Source: Holophagales bacterium UBA5066 (GTDB lineage Bacteria; Acidobacteriota; Thermoanaerobaculia; UBA5066). Taken from it: 7,140 nucleotides of DNA. The position numbers and the translations under genes were made by a program. Numbering within the stretch: the stretch's first letter is position 1; each line of letters begins with the position of its first letter. Under the pieces are notes generated by a model, which worked only from the letters and a program-made list of their open reading frames with translations, was not told the origin of the DNA and did not search any database. Of this stretch, positions 5,821 to 7,140 are shown one piece after another. The DNA lies in contig DIAY01000216.1 of the NCBI GenBank assembly GCA_002414905.1, positions 9,397 through 16,536 on the forward strand, read 5' to 3'.

Positions 5821-7140
<1,320 letters not shown>

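Overview
This is a GC-rich bacterial chromosome segment in which every supported gene lies on the minus strand, packed almost end to end. Transcription runs from right (7140) to left (1). No mobile element, RNA gene, CRISPR array or phage gene is visible. A MerR/HspR repressor directly behind dnaK, a long SpoIID-type lipoprotein in a non-sporulation setting, and an acyl-CoA dehydrogenase/M16 peptidase pair fit a high-GC soil or sediment bacterium. Acidobacteriota or a related lineage is my guess; the sequence alone does not settle it.

Right part (4498-7140), a stress-response block. It holds the 3' two thirds of dnaK, then after 4 bp an HspR-type heat-shock repressor, then, sharing a GTGA overlap with hspR, a 295-residue sigma-70 family factor without region 1.1. 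In known HspR systems DnaK is the co-repressor of HspR at the dnaK promoter. This block therefore carries the chaperone, its repressor and a sigma factor apparently expressed together. The promoter and any HspR operator (HAIR site) of dnaK lie beyond position 7140.

Middle part (1435-4465). A DnaC-like AAA+ ATPase with an N-terminal zinc-binding cluster starts at a GTG. A good sigma-70-like promoter (CTGACG, 17 bp, TACAAT) places the predicted transcript start at or next to that GTG, so the message may be leaderless. Its 3' end overlaps a 783-residue predicted lipoprotein that joins a SPOR domain to a SpoIID/LytB lytic transglycosylase domain. The catalytic domain is split by an insert of about 220 residues.

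Left part (1-1434). A 65-bp gap contains a candidate -10 box, a 12-bp perfect palindrome and a clear Shine-Dalgarno. It precedes a complete acyl-CoA dehydrogenase, which overlaps by ATGA the start of an M16 zinc protease cut off by the window edge.

The points most worth following are the hspR-sigma coupling, the predicted leaderless GTG message, and the SPOR-SpoIID fusion, in which binding and cutting modules are both expected to act on denuded peptidoglycan.
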